From the NCBI GenBank assembly GCA_036660495.1, contig JAVXAN010000001.1, positions 1 to 51,467 of the forward strand: a stretch of DNA of 51,467 nucleotides, in the 5' to 3' direction. The stretch is from JAVXAN01 sp036660495 (GTDB lineage: Bacteria; Bacillota_I; Bacilli_A; RF39; UBA660). Shown here piece by piece: positions 23,955-30,688 of the stretch (position 1 is the stretch's first letter; each line of letters begins with the position of its first letter). The notes under the pieces were generated by a model. The model did not search any database. It was not told the origin of the DNA and worked only from the letters and a program-made list of their open reading frames with translations. The translations under genes and the position numbers were made by a program.

Positions 23955-26136
23955 TAAAGTTAAAACCATAATTTTATCTCTGATTTTAATTATAATATCA
24001 TTTTCTTTCCTTCCAAAAGCTTCAGCAGTTGCAGTTAATGTTTATAGTAATAATCAATATATTGGTATTGGGTGGGAAAGTAATGGTAATCAAAAGTATT
24101 TTAAGGCAAATGGTATACCATTTAACCGCTTCCTCACTAAGTTTAACAGTCCGTTTTTTATGCTTAATAATAATGATAATTATTATTATCAGTTATACTG
24201 CATAGATCCAGGTATTGCTGTAGGCACAGGGGATTTAAAATTTGATAGGCCAACTGATATCACGATAAAAGGCAATAACGGAATAAATTTAGATTATAAA
24301 TTAGATCAAGTATTATACGTTTTAACGTATGCTTATTACTTGGAACCATCATCAACATTCCCTAATTATAGTGAATATGGGTTTCCAAGTTATAGTGAAT
24401 ATGAGTTTTCAAGAATTATGGCCGCACAAGGAATTATTTGGGAAATAATGACTGGAGAAAGAGTGACTTTTAACAATTATCAACCAGATAATTGCAGGAG
24501 TGATGGATTTTATGTAAGATTATTTGATGAATCTTATTGTAATTCGAATATTTGTAATATGGCAAGAACAGAATATAATTTGTTAATTGATAAGGTAAAT
24601 GCTGCCAAGAATGTTCCATCAGGATTTTACGTAACTTCATTGGAATCTAATAACTATAAAACACCACTTTATTATGATGATAATACTGGTAAATATACTA
24701 CAACAATTTGTGATGTTAACAGGTATTTTATAGCATATGAGCCAAAAACAAGTGAGATAGACAAACCGCAAATAAATGATGAGGGAAGGTGTATTACTTT
24801 ATCATCATCAACTGCAATAGAGGAAAGTGCACCCAAAAATATATCTCTTCATTTAAAGGCTACTTCAGAAAGGGATACTACTTTTGTTACAGGGGAAAAG
24901 ATACAGGATTTAATGATGGGACGAACAGACAGAGAAGTCTTTATAAAAGTGTATACACCAAAGTATCAGTTGAAAATAAATAAAGTATCAAAAATTGGTG
25001 CAGAAAATGAAGGCGCTTTATCAGGAGTGAAATTTAACGTTTACAATAATGCTTATTGTACTTCTAAAATTGGAGAAACCACTAGTACTGATCAAAATGG
25101 AGAGGCTATTTACGCTGATTTAAAAAATTATGGAAGGTATTATGTACAAGAAGATGGAACAGTACCTGGATATAATACAAATAAAAACTGTATTCCGGTT
25201 GATGTTTCCAAAAATGATTTTGCTGGAACTGGTAATTATAGTCCAATAACCGTAACAAATATTGCCAATAAAGTCCAATTTGATAAAAAAGTAAAAAATA
25301 TGGATGGTAGTATAGATATTATTGAAGACTATGATGAAAACGGAAACTATGTTGGCCCAGAGTTTGAAATGTATTTAAATGGAAATAATGACAAACTATA
25401 TTTTACCGAAATAAGTCCAGGAAACTATAAATTAGCTTCAAAGGATACACTTGGAGCAGTTACCTCTTTAAAAACAAACAATGGAAGTTTTTCAGTATAT
25501 AAATTATTAATGAATATAAATTATATGCTTGTTGAAATTAAAGCCCCAAAAGGATTAACGTTACCAGAAGACCCTAATTTAATGGTATCAACTGATTCTA
25601 CGCCAGGTACTAAATACTGGACTATATATAATGGTGTAACTGGTTTGATTTTTGAAAAAAAAGATGAAAAAGGTAATTATATAAATGGTGGTACTTTTAA
25701 ACTACAACATAAAGTATCAAATATTTACAAAGATCTAATGATAAAAGAAATGTCACCAGGTAAATATAATTATGTTGATAAAATTACTGATAAAGAATTA
25801 GGGGCAACTTATTTTATAACAACGGTAGAAGGTACAGCCTTTATTGAAAAACTACCACCTGGTGAATATCGAGTAGTGGAAGTAACCGCACCAGAAGGAT
25901 ATGATATGGTAGAAGAAAATACTTCAACGGCGGTAACAACAATTAAGGATAGTGCTTCTTCTAGTTATCGTGTTGAGTTAATTAATAAGAAAACAAGTTT
26001 AGCAGGAAGTCGTGATAAAGCAGAATTTGTAATTGCAATAAATACCGGAAGAAAAGTTCCGAATTACATGATAATTATTTCGGCTATTGTAATATTATTA
26101 ATAGGAGCAGTAATCGCTCGTAAAAAAATGAAATAA
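23947..26136 (+). CDS. Thioester-domain surface adhesin with CnaB-like domains
   Basis: 729 residues. Signal peptide ending near SFSFLPKASA; then a thioester (TQXA) domain, with Cys85 in YCIDPG and Gln161 in AAQGIIWEI as the likely internal Cys-Gln thioester that reacts with host or surface amines. Three CnaB/SpaA-like beta domains follow (about 330-440, 441-570 and 573-690), each with a Lys near the start and a Glu in VQEDGTVPGY, VEIKAPKGL or VEVTAPEGY, the isopeptide pattern. C-terminus: NTGRKVPNY, a transmembrane segment and RKKMK, resembling a sortase signal but without LPxTG. Its start overlaps the previous gene, so the pair is one operon. No sortase gene is in the window. Confidence 0.85.
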   Translation: MNNKVKTIILSLILIIISFSFLPKASAVAVNVYSNNQYIGIGWESNGNQKYFKANGIPFNRFLTKFNSPFFMLNNNDNYYYQLYCIDPGIAVGTGDLKFDRPTDITIKGNNGINLDYKLDQVLYVLTYAYYLEPSSTFPNYSEYGFPSYSEYEFSRIMAAQGIIWEIMTGERVTFNNYQPDNCRSDGFYVRLFDESYCNSNICNMARTEYNLLIDKVNAAKNVPSGFYVTSLESNNYKTPLYYDDNTGKYTTTICDVNRYFIAYEPKTSEIDKPQINDEGRCITLSSSTAIEESAPKNISLHLKATSERDTTFVTGEKIQDLMMGRTDREVFIKVYTPKYQLKINKVSKIGAENEGALSGVKFNVYNNAYCTSKIGETTSTDQNGEAIYADLKNYGRYYVQEDGTVPGYNTNKNCIPVDVSKNDFAGTGNYSPITVTNIANKVQFDKKVKNMDGSIDIIEDYDENGNYVGPEFEMYLNGNNDKLYFTEISPGNYKLASKDTLGAVTSLKTNNGSFSVYKLLMNINYMLVEIKAPKGLTLPEDPNLMVSTDSTPGTKYWTIYNGVTGLIFEKKDEKGNYINGGTFKLQHKVSNIYKDLMIKEMSPGKYNYVDKITDKELGATYFITTVEGTAFIEKLPPGEYRVVEVTAPEGYDMVEENTSTAVTTIKDSASSSYRVELINKKTSLAGSRDKAEFVIAINTGRKVPNYMIIISAIVILLIGAVIARKKMK

Positions 26137-26159
26137 AAGCATTTATTTGCTTTTTTTTT
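26135..26159 (+). terminator. Terminator of surface operon
   Basis: AAAAGCA (26135-26141) pairs with TGCTTTT (26148-26154), then a T run to 26159; overlaps the stop codon. Confidence 0.8.
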
Positions 26160-26165
26160 GTGTTA

Positions 26166-26174
26166 TGGTAAAAT
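26166..26174 (+). promoter_or_regulatory. spoVG extended -10 promoter
   Basis: TGGTAAAAT, an extended -10 without a clear -35, just downstream of the preceding terminator. In B. subtilis spoVG is read by sigma-H; I do not see a clear sigma-H site here. Confidence 0.4.
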
Positions 26175-26208
26175 ATAATTAAATAACACTTTGAAAAGGA
26201 GAAAAATT

Positions 26209-26466
26209 ATGCAAATAACATCAGTAAGAGTAAAAAAAATAGAAAAGGAAAATTCTCGCATGAAGGCAACTGCTTCAGTAGTCCTTGATGATTGCTTTAA
26301 GGTTAGGGATATAAGAATAATTGAAGGTGAAGAAGGACTGTTTATAGCAATGCCTAGTCGTAAACTTGAGGAAGGTAAGTACCGTGACGTAGCACATCCT
26401 ACCAATCCAGAAACAAGGGATGTTTTTTCAAAGGCGATTTTAGACGAATATAATAAGTTGGATTAG
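26209..26466 (+). CDS. spoVG: SpoVG regulatory protein
   Basis: 85-residue SpoVG, a conserved nucleic-acid-binding regulator linked to septation and sporulation timing in Bacillus and to virulence genes in other Firmicutes. It begins MQITSVRVKKIEKENSRMKATASVVLDD and carries the family core IRIIEGEEGLFIAMPSRKLEEGKYRDVAHPTNPETR, with the usual short C-terminal helix. ATG 26209 follows AAGGAG (26197-26202); the longer frame upstream has no family match. It is monocistronic between two terminators. In B. subtilis purR and yabJ precede it; here the surface operon does. Confidence 0.97.
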   Translation: MQITSVRVKKIEKENSRMKATASVVLDDCFKVRDIRIIEGEEGLFIAMPSRKLEEGKYRDVAHPTNPETRDVFSKAILDEYNKLD

Positions 26467-26494
26467 ATATGAGCTTTGTCATATCTTTTTTTTT
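26465..26494 (+). terminator. spoVG terminator
   Basis: AGATATGA (26465-26472) pairs with TCATATCT (26479-26486), followed by a T run; starts inside the stop codon. Confidence 0.85.
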
Positions 26495-26498
26495 GTTT

Positions 26499-26526
26499 CA
26501 TATTATTCGTTAGAGGTGATAATATG
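26499..26526 (+). promoter_or_regulatory. Hairpin covering the yabP start codon
   Basis: CATATTAT (26499-26506) is complementary to ATAATATG (26519-26526), whose last three bases are the yabP ATG. The Shine-Dalgarno AGAGGTG lies in the 12-base loop. Confidence 0.45.
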
Positions 26527-26814
26527 GATAAGGTAAAAGAAGTAGAAACAAACTTAAATCATACAATCTTATTAACTGAAAGGCAAAACATTACAATAAG
26601 TGGAATTGTTAAAATTGATAGTTTTGATAGTGAGGAGTTTTTGTTAGAAACAACAGCAGGGTATTTAGGAATTAAAGGTAGTAGTTTAGAAATAATAAAA
26701 CTAGATACATATCAGGGTACAATAACAATTAAAGGAAAATTCAACAGTTTTTCATATTTAGAAGATAACAGCGCCAAAAAAGAAGATGGAGTACTCACTA
26801 AGTTATTTAAATAA
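26524..26814 (+). CDS. yabP: Sporulation protein YabP
   Basis: 96-residue YabP/YqfC family protein, required for spore formation in Bacillus. Family features: NHTILLTERQNITISGIVKIDSFDSEEFLLETTAGYLGIKG, where Glu/Asp-rich turns join short beta strands, then LEIIKLDTYQGTITIKGKFNSFSY. ATG 26524 with AGAGGTG seven bases upstream. The stop overlaps the start of yabQ by one base, giving a coupled yabP-yabQ pair as in B. subtilis. The start codon is predicted in a hairpin. Confidence 0.92.
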   Translation: MDKVKEVETNLNHTILLTERQNITISGIVKIDSFDSEEFLLETTAGYLGIKGSSLEIIKLDTYQGTITIKGKFNSFSYLEDNSAKKEDGVLTKLFK

Positions 26815-27077
26815 TGAATTTAGAAACACAAATAAAAGTATTGTTATTTTCCTTTATATATGGAATTTTATTTTTTTTAACGTATGTATTAATAATTAAA
26901 AACGCCAAGTTAAAAAAGCAAAGATTTTATTTATTTATCTGTTTTGCATTTGTTATATTACATACACTTTTTTATTATTTTCTTCTTTATAAAATCAATA
27001 ATGGATCAATCCATTTATACTTATTGTTTTCTTTTATATTAGGATCAATGTTTTCAAAAAAACTTTACAATATCTAA
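26814..27077 (+). CDS. yabQ: YabQ-like spore cortex membrane protein, short
   Basis: 87 residues with three hydrophobic segments (about residues 8-28, 39-60 and 66-80). The start MNLETQIKVLLFSFIYGILFFLTYV resembles YabQ, which in B. subtilis is needed for spore cortex formation. B. subtilis YabQ is about 211 residues, so this version lacks the C-terminal half. The identity comes mainly from its position, overlapping yabP and upstream of divIC, plus topology. A divergent membrane protein in the same slot cannot be excluded. Confidence 0.7.
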   Translation: MNLETQIKVLLFSFIYGILFFLTYVLIIKNAKLKKQRFYLFICFAFVILHTLFYYFLLYKINNGSIHLYLLFSFILGSMFSKKLYNI

Positions 27078-27136
27078 TAAATCGATTGTTTTTTTTATTT
27101 TCATTTGTTATCATTATAATGAATAGTGGTGGTATT

Positions 27137-27427
27137 ATGAAAAGAAAATTAACAAAAAAAGATAAATCAAGGCTTTTTTTAACCATGGTTATATGTTTTA
27201 CTATTATTGGACTGTCAATAACATCATCAGTAAATAACTTTTCAAAAATAAGACAAAAAAGAAAAGAACAATCTGTTTTAACAACACATTTAGAAGAATT
27301 AAAAGATGAAGAAAAAACTTTGTCGGATGATGTTATTAAACTTAAAGATCCCGAATATGCAGCAAGGTATGCAAGAGAAAAGTATCTTTATTCAAAAGAT
27401 GGAGAAACAATTTTAAAATTAGATTAA
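27137..27427 (+). CDS. divIC: Cell-division protein DivIC (FtsB-like)
   Basis: 96-residue bitopic division protein that works with FtsL and DivIB at the septum. A basic N-terminus (MKRKLTKKDKSR), one membrane helix (about residues 13-32), then a coiled coil rich in Lys and Glu (about 38-70) and the family end KDPEYAARYAREKYLYSKDGETILKL. ATG 27137 follows GGTGGT; an in-frame ATG 18 bases upstream is possible. Order yabP-yabQ-divIC is that of B. subtilis. spoIIE and hprT, which lie further on there, are missing. Confidence 0.92.
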   Translation: MKRKLTKKDKSRLFLTMVICFTIIGLSITSSVNNFSKIRQKRKEQSVLTTHLEELKDEEKTLSDDVIKLKDPEYAARYAREKYLYSKDGETILKLD

Positions 27428-27460
27428 CGCATGAGATTGATATCTTGCGTTTTCTTTTTT
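27426..27460 (+). terminator. divIC terminator
   Basis: AACGCA (27426-27431) and TGCGTT (27446-27451) pair with an inner AGAT/ATCT stem, then a T-rich tail. Overlaps the stop codon. Confidence 0.75.
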
Positions 27461-27463
27461 ATG

Positions 27464-27472
27464 TGTTAAAAT
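27464..27472 (+). promoter_or_regulatory. mrnC extended -10 promoter
   Basis: TGTTAAAAT, 19 bases before the mrnC start, giving a leader of about 12 nt. Confidence 0.45.
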
Positions 27473-27490
27473 ACTTATGGAAGTGAAAAG

Positions 27491-27865
27491 ATGAATATAA
27501 ACAGCATAAATGTTCAGGTTTTAGCATATATAGGAGACGCTATATACGAAATAAAAATCCGAGAAGATTTTATTAAACTTGGGATAAATAAAGTTAACGA
27601 TTTACAAAAAGAAGTAACTAAGCATGTTTGTGCTTTTGGTCAGGCCGAAACTTTAAATTTTTGGATTGTTAATAATGTCTTAAGTGAAGAAGAATTATCG
27701 GTTATGAGAAGAGCTAAAAACTATAAAACCGCATCAAAACCAAAAAACGTTGATATAATAACGTATAAAAAAGCCACGGCTTTTGAAGCTATTATTGGCT
27801 ATTTATATTTAGAAAACAAAATCGAGCGTTTAAATGAAATTTTAACAATAAAAAAGGAAATATAA
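27491..27865 (+). CDS. mrnC: Mini-ribonuclease III
   Basis: RNase III catalytic domain without a dsRNA-binding domain; in Bacillus it matures 23S rRNA ends. 124 residues. Conserved AYIGDAIYEIKIRE holds the catalytic Asp (about residue 16), and KPKNVDIITYKKATAFEAIIGYLYL holds the second acidic set with Glu in FEAIIGYLY. GGAAGTGA lies before the ATG. Two bases separate its stop from rlmB. Order mrnC-rlmB-sigH agrees with Bacillus (cysS and yacP missing). Confidence 0.94.
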   Translation: MNINSINVQVLAYIGDAIYEIKIREDFIKLGINKVNDLQKEVTKHVCAFGQAETLNFWIVNNVLSEEELSVMRRAKNYKTASKPKNVDIITYKKATAFEAIIGYLYLENKIERLNEILTIKKEI

Positions 27866-27867
27866 TT

Positions 27868-28572
27868 ATGAATGTACATGGAAAAAATGTTGCTAAAGAA
27901 CTGTTAAACAATAATCATAAAATTAAAAAGGCATATTTAATAGATAGCTTTGACGAAAAAGAGATTGTTCAAAAGTTGGAAAAGTTAGGTGTTCCTATAT
28001 GCAATTTAGATAAAAGACAGATAGACAAAATGGAAAGAGGAAATCATCAAGGGATTATTTTAGAAATCGAAGATTATAAATTTTTAAGTGAGAAAGAGAT
28101 GATTTTTAATCTTCAAAGCAATCCTTTTATTGTGATATTAGACCATCTTGAAGATCCTCATAACTTTGGTGCGATAATTAGAACATGTGAAGCAGCAGGT
28201 GTTGATTATATAATTATTCCAAAGGATAGAAGCGTGTCAATAAATGCTACGGTTATGAAAACAAGCGTAGGAGCTCTTGACAATGTTAAAATAGTTTTAG
28301 TTAATAATTTAAATTCAACAATAAATAATTTAAAAGAAAAAGGTGTTTGGATAGTAGGTACTGACATGCAAGATAGCGAAGAATATACATGCATAGATTA
28401 TAATTTACCAGTTGCGTTAGTTATTGGAAGTGAAGGATTTGGAATGAGCAGTCTTGTAAAGAAAAATTGTGATTTTATTGCAAGAATCCCAATGTATGGA
28501 AAAATAAACAGTCTAAACGCGTCAGTTGCAGCGGGAATTATGATATATGAAGTACTAAAACAACGAAAGTAG
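27868..28572 (+). CDS. rlmB: 23S rRNA 2'-O-methyltransferase RlmB
   Basis: SpoU-family methyltransferase that acts on G2251 of 23S rRNA. 234 residues with an N-terminal substrate-binding region (NVHGKNVAKELLNNN) and a C-terminal trefoil-knot domain with motif 1 LEDPHNFGAIIRTCEAAG, motif 2 LVIGSEGFGMS and motif 3 IPMYGKINSLNASVAAGI. The knot motifs are intact. Co-transcribed with mrnC. Guanosine 2251 is inferred from RlmB; TrmH would have a different N-terminus. Confidence 0.93.
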   Translation: MNVHGKNVAKELLNNNHKIKKAYLIDSFDEKEIVQKLEKLGVPICNLDKRQIDKMERGNHQGIILEIEDYKFLSEKEMIFNLQSNPFIVILDHLEDPHNFGAIIRTCEAAGVDYIIIPKDRSVSINATVMKTSVGALDNVKIVLVNNLNSTINNLKEKGVWIVGTDMQDSEEYTCIDYNLPVALVIGSEGFGMSSLVKKNCDFIARIPMYGKINSLNASVAAGIMIYEVLKQRK

Positions 28573-28580
28573 GTGAATAT

Positions 28581-29207
28581 ATGAATAGTTTTAAAGAAGA
28601 ATATGGTAATGATAGTGAATTGTTATATTTGATATCTGAAAGAAGTGAAGAAGCTGATGAAATTATTTTTAAGAAGTATTCTCCAATTATTGATTTAAAA
28701 GTAAAGAAATATTTATCTTTAGTTTTAAATAAGGGATATGAATATGGTGATTTATATCAAGAGGGATTATTGGGTTTAAATTCAGCTGTAAGGGATTTTA
28801 AAGAACAAAAGGACATAAAATTTTCAACTTTCGCCACTTTATGTATAGAAAGGAAAATTTGTTCAGCAGTAAGAAAGGCAACTAGAAAGAAGCATAGTGT
28901 TTTAAATGAATCTTTCTCATTAGATTATAAAACTGATGATGATTCAAAATCATTAATAGATAACATTATGTTAGAATCGGGAGAAAGTGTAGAAGATTTA
29001 ATTATAAGTAGAGAGCAGGAAGCCTTACTTAAGGAATTGTTAAATAAAGAGTTAACGGATTATGAAAACACTGTTTATGAGCTTAGAATGAATAATTTTA
29101 CTTATACAGAAATAGCACAAACATTGGGTAAAAGTTATAAATCAATAGAAAGTGCTCTTTTTAGAATTAAAGTAAAAATAAAAAATATAATGGCAAAAAT
29201 CAATTGA
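28581..29207 (+). CDS. sigH: RNA polymerase sigma-H factor
   Basis: Early sporulation/transition-state sigma factor. 208 residues with region 2 (YGDLYQEGLLGLNSAVRDF, KFSTFATLCIERKI) and region 4 helix-turn-helix (ELTDYENTVYELRMNNFTYTEIAQTLGKSYKSIESALFRIKVKIK). The family-specific NSFKEEYGNDSELL start and the position between rlmB and secE fit sigH. AGGTGA precedes the ATG. The final codons overlap the secE promoter -35 hexamer. B. subtilis has rpmG next; the 80-bp gap here has no room for it. Confidence 0.94.
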   Translation: MNSFKEEYGNDSELLYLISERSEEADEIIFKKYSPIIDLKVKKYLSLVLNKGYEYGDLYQEGLLGLNSAVRDFKEQKDIKFSTFATLCIERKICSAVRKATRKKHSVLNESFSLDYKTDDDSKSLIDNIMLESGESVEDLIISREQEALLKELLNKELTDYENTVYELRMNNFTYTEIAQTLGKSYKSIESALFRIKVKIKNIMAKIN

Positions 29208-29232
29208 CCTATTTTATGAAATGTGCTATATT
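29204..29232 (+). promoter_or_regulatory. secE-nusG promoter
   Basis: TTGACC (29204-29209) and TATATT (29227-29232), spacer 17 bases, with TG at 29223-29224. The -35 overlaps the sigH stop codon. Confidence 0.75.
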
Positions 29233-29242
29233 GTAGGTAGTT

Positions 29243-29265
29243 AAGCACATGAAAGTGTTTTTTAT
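29243..29265 (+). terminator. Possible attenuator in the secE leader
   Basis: AAGCAC (29243-29248) can pair with GTGTTT (29255-29260) including one G-U, followed by T-rich sequence. It lies between the promoter and secE, so it may only partly stop transcription. Confidence 0.35.
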
Positions 29266-29286
29266 TTTGGAATAGTAGGAGAAATT

Positions 29287-29505
29287 ATGGTAAAAGCAAA
29301 AAAAGAAACAAAGATATTTGGCAAGATTAAAAACTTTATTATTGGTGTTAAAAAAGAAACTTTAAAAATAAAGTGGACTTCAAAAAAAGAATTAATAAAA
29401 TATTCCCTTGCAACTTTTGCGTTTATGGTGTTTTTTTGTTTATTCTTTATTGGAACCGATTTAATAATTGCATTAATATCATATGTAAAGGAGTTAATTG
29501 GTTAA
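29287..29505 (+). CDS. secE: Preprotein translocase subunit SecE
   Basis: 72-residue SecE with a cytoplasmic amphipathic part (IKNFIIGVKKETLKIKWTSKKELIKYS, containing the conserved WTSKKEL motif) and one membrane helix at about residues 41-66. Part of the SecYEG channel. Its stop lies one base before the nusG ATG, or overlaps a possible TTG start. The pairing secE-nusG is nearly universal. AGTAGGAG precedes the ATG. Confidence 0.96.
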   Translation: MVKAKKETKIFGKIKNFIIGVKKETLKIKWTSKKELIKYSLATFAFMVFFCLFFIGTDLIIALISYVKELIG

Positions 29506-29506
29506 T

Positions 29507-30043
29507 ATGGAAGAAAAACAGTGGTATGTTGTTAATACTTATTCAGGACATGAAGCAAAGGTAAAAGAAAAACTTGATATGAGAATAAATTCATTGGATA
29601 TGCAAGAAAATATCTTTAGAGTTATTGTCCCTGAAAGAAAAGAAATAGAAGTAAAAGATGGAAAAACTAAAGAAAAAATAAAAAAATTATTTCCAGGTTA
29701 TGTTCTTGTAGAAATGATTATGTCTGATGAATCTTGGTATATAGTGCGTAATACGCCAGGGGTAACTGGATTCCTTGGTTCAAGTGGTAAGGGTGCTAAG
29801 CCGGTACCATTATATCCATATGAAATAGAACGTATTTTTGAAGAAACCGGATTAAATAAAGTTGAACTTGTTACTAATTATGAAGTTGGGGATAATATAA
29901 AAATAACTGATGGTCCATTTAAAATGCTTGCTGGTAAAATTATTTGTTTGGATTTAGAAGGTGGAAAAGCAAACATTTCTATTGATTTGTTTGGACAAGA
30001 AACAAACGTTGAATTAGAATTAACTCAATTTACAAAAGAATAA
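29507..30043 (+). CDS. nusG: Transcription antitermination/pausing factor NusG
   Basis: 178 residues with the NGN domain (WYVVNTYSGHEAKVKEKL, LFPGYVLVEM, VRNTPGVTGFLG) and a C-terminal KOW domain (YEVGDNIKITDGPFKMLAGKI). Binds RNA polymerase and promotes pausing or processivity. ATG 29507 gives the family N-terminus MEEKQWYVV, but AAGGAG (29488-29493) is 13 bases away. A TTG at 29498 has ideal spacing and adds three residues, so either start is possible. Confidence 0.96.
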   Translation: MEEKQWYVVNTYSGHEAKVKEKLDMRINSLDMQENIFRVIVPERKEIEVKDGKTKEKIKKLFPGYVLVEMIMSDESWYIVRNTPGVTGFLGSSGKGAKPVPLYPYEIERIFEETGLNKVELVTNYEVGDNIKITDGPFKMLAGKIICLDLEGGKANISIDLFGQETNVELELTQFTKE

Positions 30044-30057
30044 TATTTATAAAAGTA

Positions 30058-30087
30058 TTGCTTTTGTCATATATGTTGTGCTAAAAT
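30058..30087 (+). promoter_or_regulatory. rplK-rplA promoter
   Basis: TTGCTT (30058-30063) and TAAAAT (30082-30087), spacer 18, with an extended TG at 30079-30080. Confidence 0.65.
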
Positions 30088-30093
30088 GTTAAG

Positions 30094-30170
30094 CGCAGCT
30101 ATATATTTTATATAGATGAAAGAATTTAGTGGAAGGCGCGGATTATAAAGCTATTTGACCACTCGCGAAA
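30094..30170 (+). promoter_or_regulatory. rplK leader with L1-type structure
   Basis: The ~100-nt untranslated leader has a perfect hairpin CTATATA/TATATAG (30099-30115) and then AGTGG (30128-30132) pairing with CCACT (30159-30163) around GAAGGCGCGG. A similar GTGG...CCAC element precedes rplA. I infer an L1-responsive autoregulatory leader, known for L11/L1 operons; the exact family was not checked. Confidence 0.5.
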
Positions 30171-30196
30171 AAAATTAATTATAGGAGGTGTTTTTC

Positions 30197-30625
30197 GTGG
30201 CAAAAAAAGAAGTTATGAAAATGATTAAGTTACAATTGCCAGCCGGTAAAGCAACACCAGCTCCTCCAGTAGGAACTGTGTTAGGGCCAGCAGGTGTTAA
30301 TTCGTCTGAATTTTGCGTTAAGTATAATGATGCAACAAAGGATAAGATGGGAGATATAATTCCGGTTGAAATTACTGTATATGATGACAGAAGTTTTGAT
30401 TTAAGGTTTTTAACACCACCAACAGCATTCTTACTTAAGAAAGCTTCAGGAATTAAATCTGGTTCAGCTAAGGGATCAACTGCAGTAGTTGGTAAGATTA
30501 GTAAAGACCAATTAAAAGAAATTGCAGAAATAAAATTACCTGATTTAAATGCTTATACGGTAGAAGAAGCTATGAAAATAGTTGAAGGTACTGCAAAGAA
30601 CATGGGTATTGAAATTATCAAATAA
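30197..30625 (+). CDS. rplK: 50S ribosomal protein L11
   Basis: 142 residues. Family motifs: MIKLQLPAGKATPAPPVGTVLGPAGVN, the Pro-rich N-terminal domain that binds near the GTPase centre, and the C-terminal rRNA-binding part ending IVEGTAKNMGIEI. The start is GTG at 30197, with AGGAGGTG six bases upstream; an earlier GTG at 30188 overlaps that RBS. First gene of the L11-L1 pair. Confidence 0.97.
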   Translation: MAKKEVMKMIKLQLPAGKATPAPPVGTVLGPAGVNSSEFCVKYNDATKDKMGDIIPVEITVYDDRSFDLRFLTPPTAFLLKKASGIKSGSAKGSTAVVGKISKDQLKEIAEIKLPDLNAYTVEEAMKIVEGTAKNMGIEIIK

Positions 30626-30648
30626 TAAAATACATATAGAGTTATCTA

Positions 30649-30677
30649 TGTGGGAGGAAAATCCGCTATATACCACA
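30649..30677 (+). promoter_or_regulatory. rplA leader hairpin, possible L1 site
   Basis: TGTGG (30649-30653) pairs with CCACA (30673-30677); the loop begins GAGG. It resembles the element in the rplK leader and ends just before the rplA Shine-Dalgarno GGGAGG, a fitting place for L1 feedback. Confidence 0.5.
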
Positions 30678-30688
30678 GGGAGGTAAAA

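Noticed and set aside
24789..24983. A 64-codon overlapping frame inside the thioester adhesin gene.
   Set aside because: No ribosome-binding site and no recognisable product; it is an out-of-frame shadow.
29207..29287. rpmG in the sigH-secE gap, as in Bacillus.
   Set aside because: The gap is about 80 bases and holds only a promoter and a hairpin.
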